A stretch of DNA of 20,203 bases from an uncultured Oscillospiraceae bacterium (GCA_934621665.1 CAKTUT010000008.1:1-20203); one strand, 5' to 3'. Positions 6,233 to 14,550 are shown, counted from the first letter of the stretch. Notes: generated by a model not told the origin, from the sequence alone. Numbers and translations are program-made.

Positions 6233-6532
6233 ATGCCGGAGGCAAAGCGCGGCGCGGACGATCTGGAACGGGTGAGAAAGCAGCTGCGGAAGCTGGCGTT
6301 TGGAAAGCCGAATGACTGCGTGCGGCTGGCGCTGGGCGAGGATGTGGATATCGGATCACTGGATCTTTCGATGCTGACGGAGATTAAGCGCAGCGAAAAG
6401 GGCACGGTGGAGATTAAGCTGGTGGATCGGACAAAGGTATTGGAGCAGCTGGCGGCACTGGCCGGCGGAGGCGACGAAACGGCGGAGGCATTTTTGCAGG
6501 CGCTGCTGACGGGCATGGAAGATGCGCGGTGA
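6233..6532 (+). CDS. Phage terminase small subunit-like protein
   Basis: A 99-residue protein containing LRKLAFGKPNDCVRLAL, LSMLTEIKRSEKGTVEIKLV and LEQLAALAGGGDETAEAFL. This compact family sits directly before the large terminase in Clostridia phage-like elements and probably recognises DNA for packaging. The sequence signature is of a helical protein with a central beta hairpin (GTVEIKLVDR); a classical helix-turn-helix is not obvious. The ATG at 6233 is chosen because of GGAGGAAAGGAG at 6212-6223; a longer frame starts at 6173 with a weaker site. Its 3' end overlaps the large-subunit gene by 11 nt. Confidence 0.65.
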   Translation: MPEAKRGADDLERVRKQLRKLAFGKPNDCVRLALGEDVDIGSLDLSMLTEIKRSEKGTVEIKLVDRTKVLEQLAALAGGGDETAEAFLQALLTGMEDAR

Positions 6533-7793
6533 GCGGTATTCGCCAAAGCAGATCCGGGCGATGACATGGTGGCGGCCGGGCGGGGGCGACGCACGGCTGG
6601 AGGCAGTGATCTGCGATGGGGCAGTACGGTCAGGCAAGACGCTTTGCATGGGGATGGGATTTTTTCTGTGGGCGATGGTCTGCTTTGACGGACGGCAGTT
6701 TGCCGTATGCGGCAAAACGCGCGCAAGTGTCAGACGGAATCTGCTGGCAGAGGTGACGCCGCGGCTGGAGGCGATTGGAATGCGCGTGCGGCGGGCGGAG
6801 GAAAACACGCTGGCCGTGCGCTTTGGAACACGGGAAAACCGGTTTTATCTGTTTGGCGGGTGCGACGAGCGGTCAGCGGCGCTGATACAGGGCGTGACGC
6901 TGGCGGGTGTACTGCTGGACGAGGTGGTATTGATGCCGCGGTCGTTTGTGGAGCAAGCGTGCGCGCGGTGCTCGGTGGAGGGAAGCCGGCTCTGGTTTAA
7001 CTGCAACCCCGCGGGGCCGCAGCACTGGTTCTATAAAGAGTGGATTTGCAGGGCGGCAGAAAAGCGGTGTCTGTATCTGCACTTTACGATGGAGGACAAT
7101 CCGTCGCTGAGCGCGCGGATGCGCGAGCGATATCGCAGGATGTATGCAGGCGTATTTTATGAGCGGTTTGTGCTGGGGCTGTGGACGGCGGCTGAGGGAC
7201 GCGTATATGACTTTTACGATGTGTCGCAGGCTGCGCACGTGCCGGAGGGGCCGTTTGCGCAGTGGTACATTTCGTGTGATTATGGAACGGTGAATCCGGC
7301 ATCGTTTGGACTGTGGGGCAGGCAGAACGGCGTGTGGTATCGGGTAAAGGAGTTCTATTTTGACTCGCGGCGCGAGGGGCGGCAGATGACGGACGCGGAA
7401 TATGGCGCGGCGCTGGCACGTCTGGCGGGCGGACGGCCAATCCGGGCGGTGATTGTAGACCCGTCGGCGGCAAGCTTTCTGGAGGTGCTGCGGCGCGCGG
7501 GCTGGAATGTGAGAAAGGCGCAGAACGACGTATTATCCGGCATCCGAAAGACGGCGGACGCGCTGAAGAGCGGAAAAATTGTGATCTGCGAGAGCTGCGC
7601 GGACTGCCTGCGGGAGATGGAGCTTTACGTATGGGAGGACGCAGCGCACGGCGAGCGGGTAAGAAAGCAGAACGACCATGCAATGGACGATATGCGCTAT
7701 TTTGTGACGGGCGTGGTGGCCAGCGGCGGAGGCTTTTCGGCGCGGGCGGTTGCGCGCGGAGCGGGAAACGAAAGGAATGAGGCGGAGCGATGA
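6522..7793 (+). CDS. Phage terminase large subunit (PBSX-type)
   Basis: A 423-residue DNA-packaging motor of normal length. The N-terminal ATPase has Walker A GAVRSGKT (33-40) and Walker B VLLDEV (Asp133, Glu134). The C-terminal RNase H-like nuclease has Asp253 (ISCDYGT), Asp313 (IVDPSAAS) and Asp389/Asp390 (HAMDDMRYF). All expected catalytic residues are present, so it should be able to translocate and cut DNA. It works with the small subunit and docks on the portal encoded next. The start overlaps the small-subunit stop by 11 nt; the end overlaps the portal start (ATGA). Confidence 0.93.
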   Translation: MRGERYSPKQIRAMTWWRPGGGDARLEAVICDGAVRSGKTLCMGMGFFLWAMVCFDGRQFAVCGKTRASVRRNLLAEVTPRLEAIGMRVRRAEENTLAVRFGTRENRFYLFGGCDERSAALIQGVTLAGVLLDEVVLMPRSFVEQACARCSVEGSRLWFNCNPAGPQHWFYKEWICRAAEKRCLYLHFTMEDNPSLSARMRERYRRMYAGVFYERFVLGLWTAAEGRVYDFYDVSQAAHVPEGPFAQWYISCDYGTVNPASFGLWGRQNGVWYRVKEFYFDSRREGRQMTDAEYGAALARLAGGRPIRAVIVDPSAASFLEVLRRAGWNVRKAQNDVLSGIRKTADALKSGKIVICESCADCLREMELYVWEDAAHGERVRKQNDHAMDDMRYFVTGVVASGGGFSARAVARGAGNERNEAER

Positions 7794-8917
7794 AAAAACA
7801 GGAAGCAGTAGGAAAAGCGGCGCAGCTGCGGCAGGGGCAGACACATCCGTTTGGAATGCTGGGCGGGTATACGGCGCTTGGCGGCGGCGAGGCGGCACTT
7901 TACCGAACCATCCGGCAGGCCGTGCCGGTATTGGACGCGGCAGTGGGAAAGCTGGTGCGGCTGACGGGCGGCTTTACGGCAGTGTGCGCGGACAAGCAGG
8001 CGCAGCGGCGGCTGCGGGAATTTCTGCGGACCGTGCCGGTGGGGCGCGGGCAGTATGGCATTGAATGCTTTTTGTCGGCGTATCTGGACAGTCTGCTGAC
8101 ATATGGCAGAACGATAGGCGAGATGGTGTTGTCCGGCGGAGAGCTGGCGGCGGTATGCTGGGGCGATGTGACAAGGATTCACGTGTGCGAGGGGGAAAAT
8201 CCGCTGGACTTTTCGCTGGGCGTGTATGAAAGCGGAAAATTCAAGGCGCTGCCGTATCCGGCGCTGCTGCTGTTTTCCACATGGAATCCCGAACCGGAAA
8301 ATCCATATGGCGTGTCGCTGTTCCGCAGCATGCCGTTTTTGACGGATGTGCTGCTGAAAATCTATAACACCATCGGCGTGAACTGGGAGCGGGCGGGAAA
8401 TGTGCGCTACTCGGTTGTATACCGGCCAAAGGACGGCGCAGCGGACGCGGACGCGGCGGAGCAGATGGCGCGCGAGTGGTCGGCAGCGATGCAGGACAGC
8501 CGCAGCGGCGCGGTAAGAGATTTTGTGGCCGTTGGCGATGTGGAGATCAAGGTGATCGGCGCGGACGGACAGATTCTGGACTCGGAGACGCCGGTACGGC
8601 AGATCTTGGAGCAGCTGGTGGCAAAAACGGGACTTCCGCCGTTTTTGCTGGGACTGAGCTGGGCATCGACCGAGCGCATGGCGGCGCAGCAGGCGGATCT
8701 GCTGACCTCGGAGCTTTGGGGTATTCGCCGGTGCGTACAGCCGGTATTGGAGAAGATTTGCAGGACGTGGCTGCGGATGAACGGCTATGGCTGCGAGGCA
8801 GAGATTGTATGGGACGATATCTCGCTACAGGACATTGTGGAGGAGAGCCATGCGGCGCTTTACCGCGCACAGGCGGATAAAATTCAGACGGAAATGGGGA
8901 TGCAGCATGAAAATTGA
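7790..8917 (+). CDS. Phage portal protein
   Basis: A 375-residue protein placed directly after the large terminase. Recognisable portal features are an N-terminal segment with LYRTIRQAVPVLDAAVGKLV, a central wing region, and a C-terminal stem/clip segment KTGLPPFLLGLSWASTERM followed by a long helix (LLTSELWGIRRCVQPVLEKI). The portal forms a dodecameric ring at one capsid vertex through which DNA enters and leaves, and onto which connector proteins and tail assemble. It is shorter than many portals (450-550 residues). It starts in an ATGA overlap, and its last 11 nt overlap the protease gene. Confidence 0.85.
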   Translation: MKKQEAVGKAAQLRQGQTHPFGMLGGYTALGGGEAALYRTIRQAVPVLDAAVGKLVRLTGGFTAVCADKQAQRRLREFLRTVPVGRGQYGIECFLSAYLDSLLTYGRTIGEMVLSGGELAAVCWGDVTRIHVCEGENPLDFSLGVYESGKFKALPYPALLLFSTWNPEPENPYGVSLFRSMPFLTDVLLKIYNTIGVNWERAGNVRYSVVYRPKDGAADADAAEQMAREWSAAMQDSRSGAVRDFVAVGDVEIKVIGADGQILDSETPVRQILEQLVAKTGLPPFLLGLSWASTERMAAQQADLLTSELWGIRRCVQPVLEKICRTWLRMNGYGCEAEIVWDDISLQDIVEESHAALYRAQADKIQTEMGMQHEN

Positions 8918-9776
8918 AAAGCAGGCGAACGTGACCTCGGCGGGAATGCCGGACGAGAAGCAGCTGGAAAAGATCAACGCGCAGGCGAAATCGCCGCTGG
9001 CGGCAGAGGACGTATATGTGTTCTCAGTACGGCTGTGCGACGATCAGGTGGATCGCGACGACGAGCGGTTTACGGCGGAGGCGCTGGAGCAGCTTGCGCC
9101 GATGTTTATCGGCAAGACCGGCATCTGCGACCACGCGTGGTCGAGCGACAAGCAGGTGGCGCGCATCTTTGACGCGGGCGTGGAGTATGCGGGCGGCGCG
9201 GCGTATCTAAAGGCATGGGCATACATTCTGCGCGGAGAAAAGACGGCGGAGCTGATTCGTGAGATTGAGGGCGGCATCAAGAAAGAGGTGTCGGTCGGCT
9301 GTGCGATGGGCAGACGCATCTGCTCGATCTGCGGGGCGGAATACGGCAGCTGCGAGCACCGAAAGGGGCAGACGTACGGCGCGCAGCGGTGTACGGCAGT
9401 CTTGTGCGAGCCAAAGGATGCGTATGAGTTCTCATTTGTGGCCGTTCCGGCACAGCGGGATGCAGGCGTGTTGAAAAAGATGAAAGCGGACGGCTGGATG
9501 TCGCCGGATGAGGTAAGGGTTCTGGAAAAGCAGGCGGCGCTGGGACGAAGCTACCGTGCGGAGCTGGAGCAGGAGTTTGTAACGCTGGCACTGATGCTGG
9601 ATATGGGGCTGAGCGAAAAGGCGCTTCGCCAGATGGCGGGCGCGCTGGAGGCAGAGCAGCTGCGGCAGGCGCGAAGCGCCATGCGCAAAAAGGCGGCAAT
9701 GACGTTTCCGATGCAGACGCAGCTGACGGGAAAGGCGGAACACGCGCAGAAGCCAGACAGCGCGTTTCTGATATAA
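8907..9776 (+). CDS. Prohead maturation protease (HK97/S78-like) with zinc-finger insertion
   Basis: A 289-residue protein. The order and context of three motifs match the HK97-type Ser-His prohead protease: CDHAWSSDKQVARI (His76), IKKEVSVGCA (Ser129) and YEFSFVAVPAQRDAG (Glu174), the last matching the family's WEVSLVxxPA strand. Between Ser129 and Glu174 is a zinc-knuckle-like insertion CSICGAEYGSCEHRKG (Cys139, Cys142, Cys149, His151). The C-terminal 100 residues are helical and could act as a scaffold, as often seen when no separate scaffold gene exists. The protease would trim capsid and scaffold during head maturation. The ATG at 8907 lies inside the end of the portal gene, and the longer frame from 8787 is a shadow of that gene. 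Confidence 0.8.
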   Translation: MKIEKQANVTSAGMPDEKQLEKINAQAKSPLAAEDVYVFSVRLCDDQVDRDDERFTAEALEQLAPMFIGKTGICDHAWSSDKQVARIFDAGVEYAGGAAYLKAWAYILRGEKTAELIREIEGGIKKEVSVGCAMGRRICSICGAEYGSCEHRKGQTYGAQRCTAVLCEPKDAYEFSFVAVPAQRDAGVLKKMKADGWMSPDEVRVLEKQAALGRSYRAELEQEFVTLALMLDMGLSEKALRQMAGALEAEQLRQARSAMRKKAAMTFPMQTQLTGKAEHAQKPDSAFLI

Positions 9777-9795
9777 GATGAGGAGGTAAACAATC

Positions 9796-10140
9796 ATGGC
9801 AATTTCTTTTGGGGCAATCGGTGAGGAATATGTGAGCTTCACGGCAGGCAGCGGCGCGGCGGCAGGCAAGGTATGCGTCGTAACAGCGGACAAGACCGTG
9901 GGGACGGCGAGCGAAAACGACGCATTCTGCGGCGTGGTTCGCGAGGTGAGAGACGGCGTGGCCGGCGTACAGATGCACGGCTATGTGGAGCTGCCGTATT
10001 CCGGCACAAGCGCGCCAGCGCTTGGCTATGCGTCGCTGGTGGCAGACAAGACCGGCGGCGTATGCACGTCGATGGCCGGCAGAAGCTATCTGGTCGTCCA
10101 TGTGGACAGCACGAACAAAATTGTCGGCCTGTTTTTGTAA
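9796..10140 (+). CDS. Probable capsid decoration/stabilisation protein
   Basis: A 114-residue, glycine/alanine/valine-rich, beta-strand-like protein between protease and major capsid genes, the usual place for a decoration protein or head fibre. It has no recognised catalytic motif. A perfect AGGAGGT (9781-9787) with 8-nt spacing implies strong translation, as expected for a protein made in hundreds of copies. It is also one of the few genes in the cluster separated from its upstream neighbour by a gap. The role is assigned from position, size and composition; I cannot identify the family with confidence. Confidence 0.55.
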   Translation: MAISFGAIGEEYVSFTAGSGAAAGKVCVVTADKTVGTASENDAFCGVVREVRDGVAGVQMHGYVELPYSGTSAPALGYASLVADKTGGVCTSMAGRSYLVVHVDSTNKIVGLFL

Positions 10141-10171
10141 GCAGGCAGAACGAAAGAGGAGGAAATGAATC

Positions 10172-11197
10172 ATGGGTTTTGACACCATTCAGCTGGAAAA
10201 GGGTATGTACCGCGAAAGCGGCAAGAGCTTTACACAGGTTCTGGAGAGCCTTGACCCGAGCGAAAACTATAAGGGCACAGCGCTGGAGGGGACGGACGCG
10301 TTTCAGCGTCAGCTCAAGCGCTTTGACATCCGCGCAAAGGGCGCGTACTCCGATCCGGTGGAGAAGTTCTTCTCGACCATGCAGTCGAGCGTCCTGTTCC
10401 CGGAGTATATTGCCCGCGCGGTAAAGCAGGGCATGGAGGAAAGCGACGTTCTGCCGAAGATTACGGCAACGGTGACGACCATCGACTCGATGGACTATCG
10501 CAGCGTATACACCGCAGCCTCGGAGGAGGACAAGAAGCTGATGCAGGTGGCCGAGGGCGCAAGCATCCCGGCAACAGAGGTAAAAACCAAGAGCAATCTG
10601 GTGAAGCTTAACAAGCGCGGCAGAATGCTGATTGCATCGTATGAGGCCATCCGCTTTCAGAAGCTTGATCTGTTCTCGGTGACGCTGCGCCAGATCGGCA
10701 GCTATATCCAGCAGATGCATCTGAAAGACGCGATTGACGTGCTGGTAAACGGCGATGGAAACAGCAACGCCGCGGCAAAGCTGACGATCGGCACGACGCC
10801 GATGAGCGGCACAAAGGGCACGCTGACCTATGGCCAGCTGGTGGAGTTCTGGTCGCAGTTTGATCCGTATACGATGAACACGATGCTTGTGCCGAATGGG
10901 ACGCTGGTGAAGATGCTGAAGCTGACGGAGCTTCAGAATGCGGCGGCAGGCCTCAATTTCCAGGGCACGGGCAGCATCTCGACGCCGCTTGGCGCGGAGG
11001 TTCTGCGTTCGTCCTGCGTGACGGAGGGCACGATCATCGGTCTTGACCGCCGCTATGCGCTGGAGATGGTGCAGGCGGGCGAGGTCAGCGTGGAATATGA
11101 CAAGCTGATTGACCGTCAGCTGGAGCGCGCGGCCATTACGTCGATTTCGGGCTTTGGCAAGATTATGCCGGAGAGTGCAAAGGTTCTGGTGATTTAA
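10172..11197 (+). CDS. Phage major capsid protein (HK97 fold)
   Basis: A 341-residue protein of major-capsid size. The N-terminal arm (about 1-60) is followed by FFSTMQSSVLFPEYIARAV and then VTTIDSMDYRSVYTAASEED, typical of the E-loop and spine-helix region of HK97-type capsids in this class. The C-terminal part, EVLRSSCVTEGTIIGLDRRY then ALEMVQAGEVSVEYDKLIDR, matches the P/A domain ending. It assembles the icosahedral shell. It is preceded by AGGAGG (10157-10162) with 9-nt spacing, a strong site suited to high copy number. The next gene starts on the base after the stop. Confidence 0.85.
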   Translation: MGFDTIQLEKGMYRESGKSFTQVLESLDPSENYKGTALEGTDAFQRQLKRFDIRAKGAYSDPVEKFFSTMQSSVLFPEYIARAVKQGMEESDVLPKITATVTTIDSMDYRSVYTAASEEDKKLMQVAEGASIPATEVKTKSNLVKLNKRGRMLIASYEAIRFQKLDLFSVTLRQIGSYIQQMHLKDAIDVLVNGDGNSNAAAKLTIGTTPMSGTKGTLTYGQLVEFWSQFDPYTMNTMLVPNGTLVKMLKLTELQNAAAGLNFQGTGSISTPLGAEVLRSSCVTEGTIIGLDRRYALEMVQAGEVSVEYDKLIDRQLERAAITSISGFGKIMPESAKVLVI

Positions 11198-11557
11198 TTG
11201 GCGACGACGGACGAGATCTATGCCATTGCGGCGGTATTTTCCCCGGTGCAGGAGGGCGGCGCGCAGGATGCACTGCGCGCGCTCTGCGCCGCGGCGGAGG
11301 CGGAGCTGACGGCAAGACTTCGCCCGGGCATCGGGCCGGAGGACTGTAGAGAGAGCTTTTTGTGCGCAGCGGCGATGATGGCGGCCGCGGCGCTTTTGTC
11401 CGGCGGCATGGGCGCGGTAAGTGCGTTCAGCGTGGGGAGCGTTTCGGTACAGACCGGCAGCGCCGCGCGCACGGCAGAGGATCTGCGGACGCAGGCGGCG
11501 CTTTTGATGCGGCCGTTCTGCCGGGGCGGGTTCTCGTTTGCGGGGGTGCGGGGATGA
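11198..11557 (+). CDS. Head-tail connector (gp6/adaptor-like)
   Basis: A 119-residue protein right after the capsid gene. It is alanine-rich and mostly helical, with RALCAAAEAELTARLRPGI, CRESFLCAAAMMAAAAL and a C-terminal ALLMRPFCRGGF. This arrangement fits the phage gp6-like head-tail connector family that binds the portal ring. It uses a TTG start that follows the capsid stop directly, without a strong ribosome site, so it probably depends on coupling to capsid translation and is made in smaller amounts. It ends in an ATGA overlap with the next gene. Confidence 0.65.
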   Translation: MATTDEIYAIAAVFSPVQEGGAQDALRALCAAAEAELTARLRPGIGPEDCRESFLCAAAMMAAAALLSGGMGAVSAFSVGSVSVQTGSAARTAEDLRTQAALLMRPFCRGGFSFAGVRG

Positions 11558-11892
11558 AAACGATGATCGACCGCATTCTGGCGCAGTATGGAAACGAAAT
11601 GACCGTTACGCACGGCAAGGACATACAGACGGTACGGGCGTTTTTGCAGCCGGTGACGGAAAAGAGCTGGTCGGAGCTGCGAAAGACGGTTCAGCAGCTG
11701 GGGCAGATTCCGGCAGAGCGGTATGTATATATCGGCCCGGCAGAGGCCGCGGTCTGCGACGGCGACACGGTATGTCTTGGGGAGCGGACATTTCTTGTAT
11801 GCCGGTCGGAGCAGCTCAGCATACGCGGGCAGGCGCTTTATGTGTGGGCGCTTTTGCGGCAAAGGGAGGCGGCAGACGCATGGACAGAATGA
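11554..11892 (+). CDS. Head-closure / stopper-like protein
   Basis: A 112-residue protein in the second connector position. It is largely beta with RAFLQPVTEKSW, ERYVYIGPAEAAV, GDTVCLGERTFLVCRSEQL. This beta-barrel-like pattern with a GDxVxxxxxxFxVxxxE segment is typical of head-closure (gp16/stopper) proteins that plug the portal after packaging. The ATGA start overlap and 13-nt overlap with the next gene place it firmly in the connector operon. Assignment rests on position and pattern, not on a specific motif. Confidence 0.55.
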   Translation: MKTMIDRILAQYGNEMTVTHGKDIQTVRAFLQPVTEKSWSELRKTVQQLGQIPAERYVYIGPAEAAVCDGDTVCLGERTFLVCRSEQLSIRGQALYVWALLRQREAADAWTE

Positions 11893-12365
11893 TTGCGGCG
11901 ATCATCCGCGCGATTACAGCGGCCGGAATGCATGCAGTAAAGGCATTTCCGCAGGGCGGTATGCCGGCGCTGACAAAGCCGTGCACGGCGGTGGGTCTTC
12001 TTCGTGCAAAGGGCGCGGAGCGCACAGGCTTTTCGTATCTGGGCGTGCAGGAGACGGCGGACGGAACACGGACGCCGCTTTACGGAAAAAGTCTGGAGGC
12101 GGAGATCTATTTGCAGGTGTTCTGTCCGCGCGCGCTTGGTGCAAGCGCGTGTATGCAGGAGGCGGAGCGGCTGGCGGCAGTGCTGGCCGCTCCCATTGCG
12201 GGCGTAAGGCTGGGCGCGTTTACGGTGGAGGCGTGCAGGTATGACGCGGTGAGCGACTGCTATCAGTGCAGGCTGTGCGCACAGGCAAGCGGCTATCTGT
12301 ATGCGAGCGCCGACGAGGACGAGACGGAATTTACGGACTTTATTTTGAAAGGTGAAGTGAAATGA
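11880..12365 (+). CDS. Tail-completion / tail-terminator-like protein
   Basis: A 161-residue protein in the third connector position, just before the sheath gene. It begins MDRMIAAIIRAITAAGMHAV, has a central strand-rich region (EAEIYLQVFCPRALG) and ends in an acidic tail (ADEDETEFTDFILK). Position and size fit a tail terminator that caps the tube and sheath and joins tail to head; Bacillota myophages have such a gene here. It contains several cysteines but no obvious metal motif. It overlaps the preceding gene by 13 nt and the sheath gene by 4 nt. Confidence 0.5.
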   Translation: MDRMIAAIIRAITAAGMHAVKAFPQGGMPALTKPCTAVGLLRAKGAERTGFSYLGVQETADGTRTPLYGKSLEAEIYLQVFCPRALGASACMQEAERLAAVLAAPIAGVRLGAFTVEACRYDAVSDCYQCRLCAQASGYLYASADEDETEFTDFILKGEVK

Positions 12366-13414
12366 GCATTGTTTACCACGAGCGCCCCGGCGTGTATTCG
12401 GACTATGACGCATCGTCGATTACGGCGACCGGGCGCTCGGAGCGCGTGATTGCGCTGATTGGCATTTCGGAGGCAAAGGCGGGACTTTATACGGTGACGT
12501 CGTATTCCTCCGGCAAAACCACGTTCGGCGAGACAAGTCAGCTTGGACGGATGATGAAGCTGGCGTATCAGAACGGCGCGGGCACGGTTCTGGCCTGTCC
12601 GGTGGCAGCAGATACAGAGGCGGCATATACGGCGGCGCTGGCGCTGGTGATGGCGGAAAAGCAGGCAAGCTTCTGTGTGGTGGGAAGTGCACTGAAAGAG
12701 GTGCACATGGCGCTGCGCGACGCGGTGGAGACCGCAAGCGGTCAGCGCGGTGAGTGCATCGGTCTTGTGGGCATGACGAATCCCACGAGCGCGCAGCTGA
12801 GCGAGCGCGCTGCGCTTTTAAACTCAGAGCGCATGGTTCTGGCCGCACCGGATGTATATCTGACAGGCGAGACGGCGCTGGCAGGCGGCTGCATGGCGGC
12901 GGCCGCGCTGGCGGGCGTATTGTGCGACCAGTCTGACCCGGCGATGCCGCTGAATGGACAGGTGCTGCTGGGAATCAGCGGCGTGAGCGGCGCGTATGAG
13001 GACACGGAGTATGATGCGCTGGTGAAAAGCGGCGTGACGGTATTGGAGTGTGTGGGCGGCAGGGTGAGCGTGATCCGCGGCCTTACGACGCGCACCAAAA
13101 CCGGCGGCAGCGAGGACAAGACGTTCCGCGAGCTGACGACAATGCTGATTGTGGACGACGTGATTCCGTCGATCCGCACAGCGCTGCGCGCAAAGTTTAT
13201 GCGCGCGAAAAATAACGCGCTGACCCGGAACGCCATCCGCAGTCAGGTTGTGGTGGAGCTGGAGGACCGGATTGACCGGGAGATCATTGAAAGCTATGAC
13301 CATCTGAGCGTGACGGCCTCGACGACCGATCCGACGGTGTGCGTGGTAGAATTTGAGTTTACGGTGGTACACGGTCTGAACCGCATCTATCTGACCGCGC
13401 ACATCAGCGTATAA
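12362..13414 (+). CDS. Contractile tail sheath protein
   Basis: A 350-residue sheath protein, short compared with PBSX XkdK and most sheaths. The N-terminus YHERPGVYSDYDAS is the family's opening strand (RPGVY). The C-terminal domain has IVDDVIPSIRTALRAKFMRA then NNALTRNAIRSQV, and ends VVEFEFTVVHGLNRIYLTAH, the typical sheath C-terminal handshake region. Sheath subunits form the outer contractile tube, and their presence makes this a myovirus-type tail. Translation starts in an ATGA overlap, after AAAGGTGA. Confidence 0.9.
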   Translation: MSIVYHERPGVYSDYDASSITATGRSERVIALIGISEAKAGLYTVTSYSSGKTTFGETSQLGRMMKLAYQNGAGTVLACPVAADTEAAYTAALALVMAEKQASFCVVGSALKEVHMALRDAVETASGQRGECIGLVGMTNPTSAQLSERAALLNSERMVLAAPDVYLTGETALAGGCMAAAALAGVLCDQSDPAMPLNGQVLLGISGVSGAYEDTEYDALVKSGVTVLECVGGRVSVIRGLTTRTKTGGSEDKTFRELTTMLIVDDVIPSIRTALRAKFMRAKNNALTRNAIRSQVVVELEDRIDREIIESYDHLSVTASTTDPTVCVVEFEFTVVHGLNRIYLTAHISV

Positions 13415-13426
13415 GGAGGGGAAACG

Positions 13427-13816
13427 ATGGCAACGACAAAAATCCCGACGACAGCGGATATCTATCTGGAGGTCAACGGCGTGCGCGTGGCCGTGGTGCA
13501 GAGCTATAAGGTGACGGCGACGCGCTCAAGCAAGGCAATCTACGCCTTTGGGCAGGAAGCGCCGGTGGCGACAATCCGCGGTCAGGGCAAATATACGCTG
13601 GAGCTGACGAGAATTTACGCGACGGACGAGGCCATCCGCGATGGGCTGAACTTTGCGGAGCTGGACAACTTCTCGCTGGTGGTATGCAAGCCTGACCGGA
13701 ATGTGATCTACTCGGGCTGTCAGTGGAGCCGGCTGGAGGAGAGCGCTGAGGTTGGCGGTAATGTGATGGAAAAGGTCACGGTGGAGGCAAGCCGCCGCGT
13801 GGAAACCGGACTGTGA
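13427..13816 (+). CDS. Tail tube protein (XkdM-like)
   Basis: A 129-residue inner-tube protein. It begins with AYLEVNG-type strand content (ADIYLEVNGVRVAVVQSYKV), has AYGQ-like IYAFGQEAPVATIRGQGKY, and the central LELTRIYATDEAIRDGLNF. It has the simple beta-sandwich size of tube proteins and directly follows the sheath gene, as in PBSX (XkdK-XkdM). AAGGAGGG (13413-13420) gives strong initiation. Its stop overlaps the next ATG by one base (TGATG). Confidence 0.85.
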   Translation: MATTKIPTTADIYLEVNGVRVAVVQSYKVTATRSSKAIYAFGQEAPVATIRGQGKYTLELTRIYATDEAIRDGLNFAELDNFSLVVCKPDRNVIYSGCQWSRLEESAEVGGNVMEKVTVEASRRVETGL

Positions 13817-14550
13817 TGAGCAGTCTTTTGCAGATGCTGGGCGGCGCACGGCGCGCCGCCCTTGCGCCGGAGGTACAGCTGCATCTGATTTCGGCGCACG
13901 CGCTTTTGCAGGCGCGGGCGGAGGCGGTGCAGCTTGCGCCCGCGGACGCGGACGAGGCGGGGCTGGTACTGAACGCGTGCATTCTGGCGCGGGCGGCGAG
14001 AAAAGACGGCAAGCCGCTGTTTGACAGCGGGGAGGCGGTGCTGCGCGCGATGCCGGCGGAGAAAATCGGGTTTTGGATGGAGAAATATCTGGCGCTTTGC
14101 GCGCAGGAAAATCCGTCGTGCTGCACGGGCACGCACGAGGAGGTAAAGGATGCGCTGGCGGAGGACGGATATGAACGGCTGAAGTGGCGGGTGCTGCGGG
14201 CGTTTGGCGTGCTTCCGTCGGAGGCGCGGGCAAGGGAAATGACAGACGGGGATTATCTGTACTGCGTATTGCAGATGACGCTGGATGAGGAGGAGCGGCT
14301 GGAGCAGCTTTGTCCAAGCTGCCGGGCGGAGGCGGAAAGCCGCCGCTGCGCCGTATGCGGCGCGGCGCTTGGCGAACGGAACGCCAGCTTTGACGAGGCG
14401 AGATTTGAGGAGTTGAGACGCGGTGGATTATGTGCAGACGCTGCTTCTGGCACAGGCCGGGATGGCGGCGCAGATGGGCGGCAAGACGGAGCTTGTGCTG
14501 CTGGAGCGGATGCTCAGCCGGAAGCGGACGGAGGAGCAGACGCAACGTGA
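13816..14550 (+). CDS. Tail assembly chaperone-like protein (XkdN position) with zinc ribbon
   Basis: The frame gives 244 residues. The first about 150 are helical (LVLNACILARAARKDGKPLF, MPAEKIGFWMEKYLALCA), fitting an XkdN/gpG-like tail assembly chaperone between tube and tape-measure positions. A zinc ribbon follows: Cys166-Pro-Ser-Cys169 and Cys178-Ala-Val-Cys181. After Gly204 (RFEELRRGG) the sequence turns into a low-complexity Gly/Ala/Asp tail that overlaps the next frame for 128 nt and looks like out-of-frame reading. Either the protein simply ends there, or ribosomes shift into the +1 frame to make a longer chaperone, as many tailed phages do. No clear slippery heptamer is seen. Confidence 0.6.
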   Translation: MSSLLQMLGGARRAALAPEVQLHLISAHALLQARAEAVQLAPADADEAGLVLNACILARAARKDGKPLFDSGEAVLRAMPAEKIGFWMEKYLALCAQENPSCCTGTHEEVKDALAEDGYERLKWRVLRAFGVLPSEARAREMTDGDYLYCVLQMTLDEEERLEQLCPSCRAEAESRRCAVCGAALGERNASFDEARFEELRRGGLCADAASGTGRDGGADGRQDGACAAGADAQPEADGGADAT

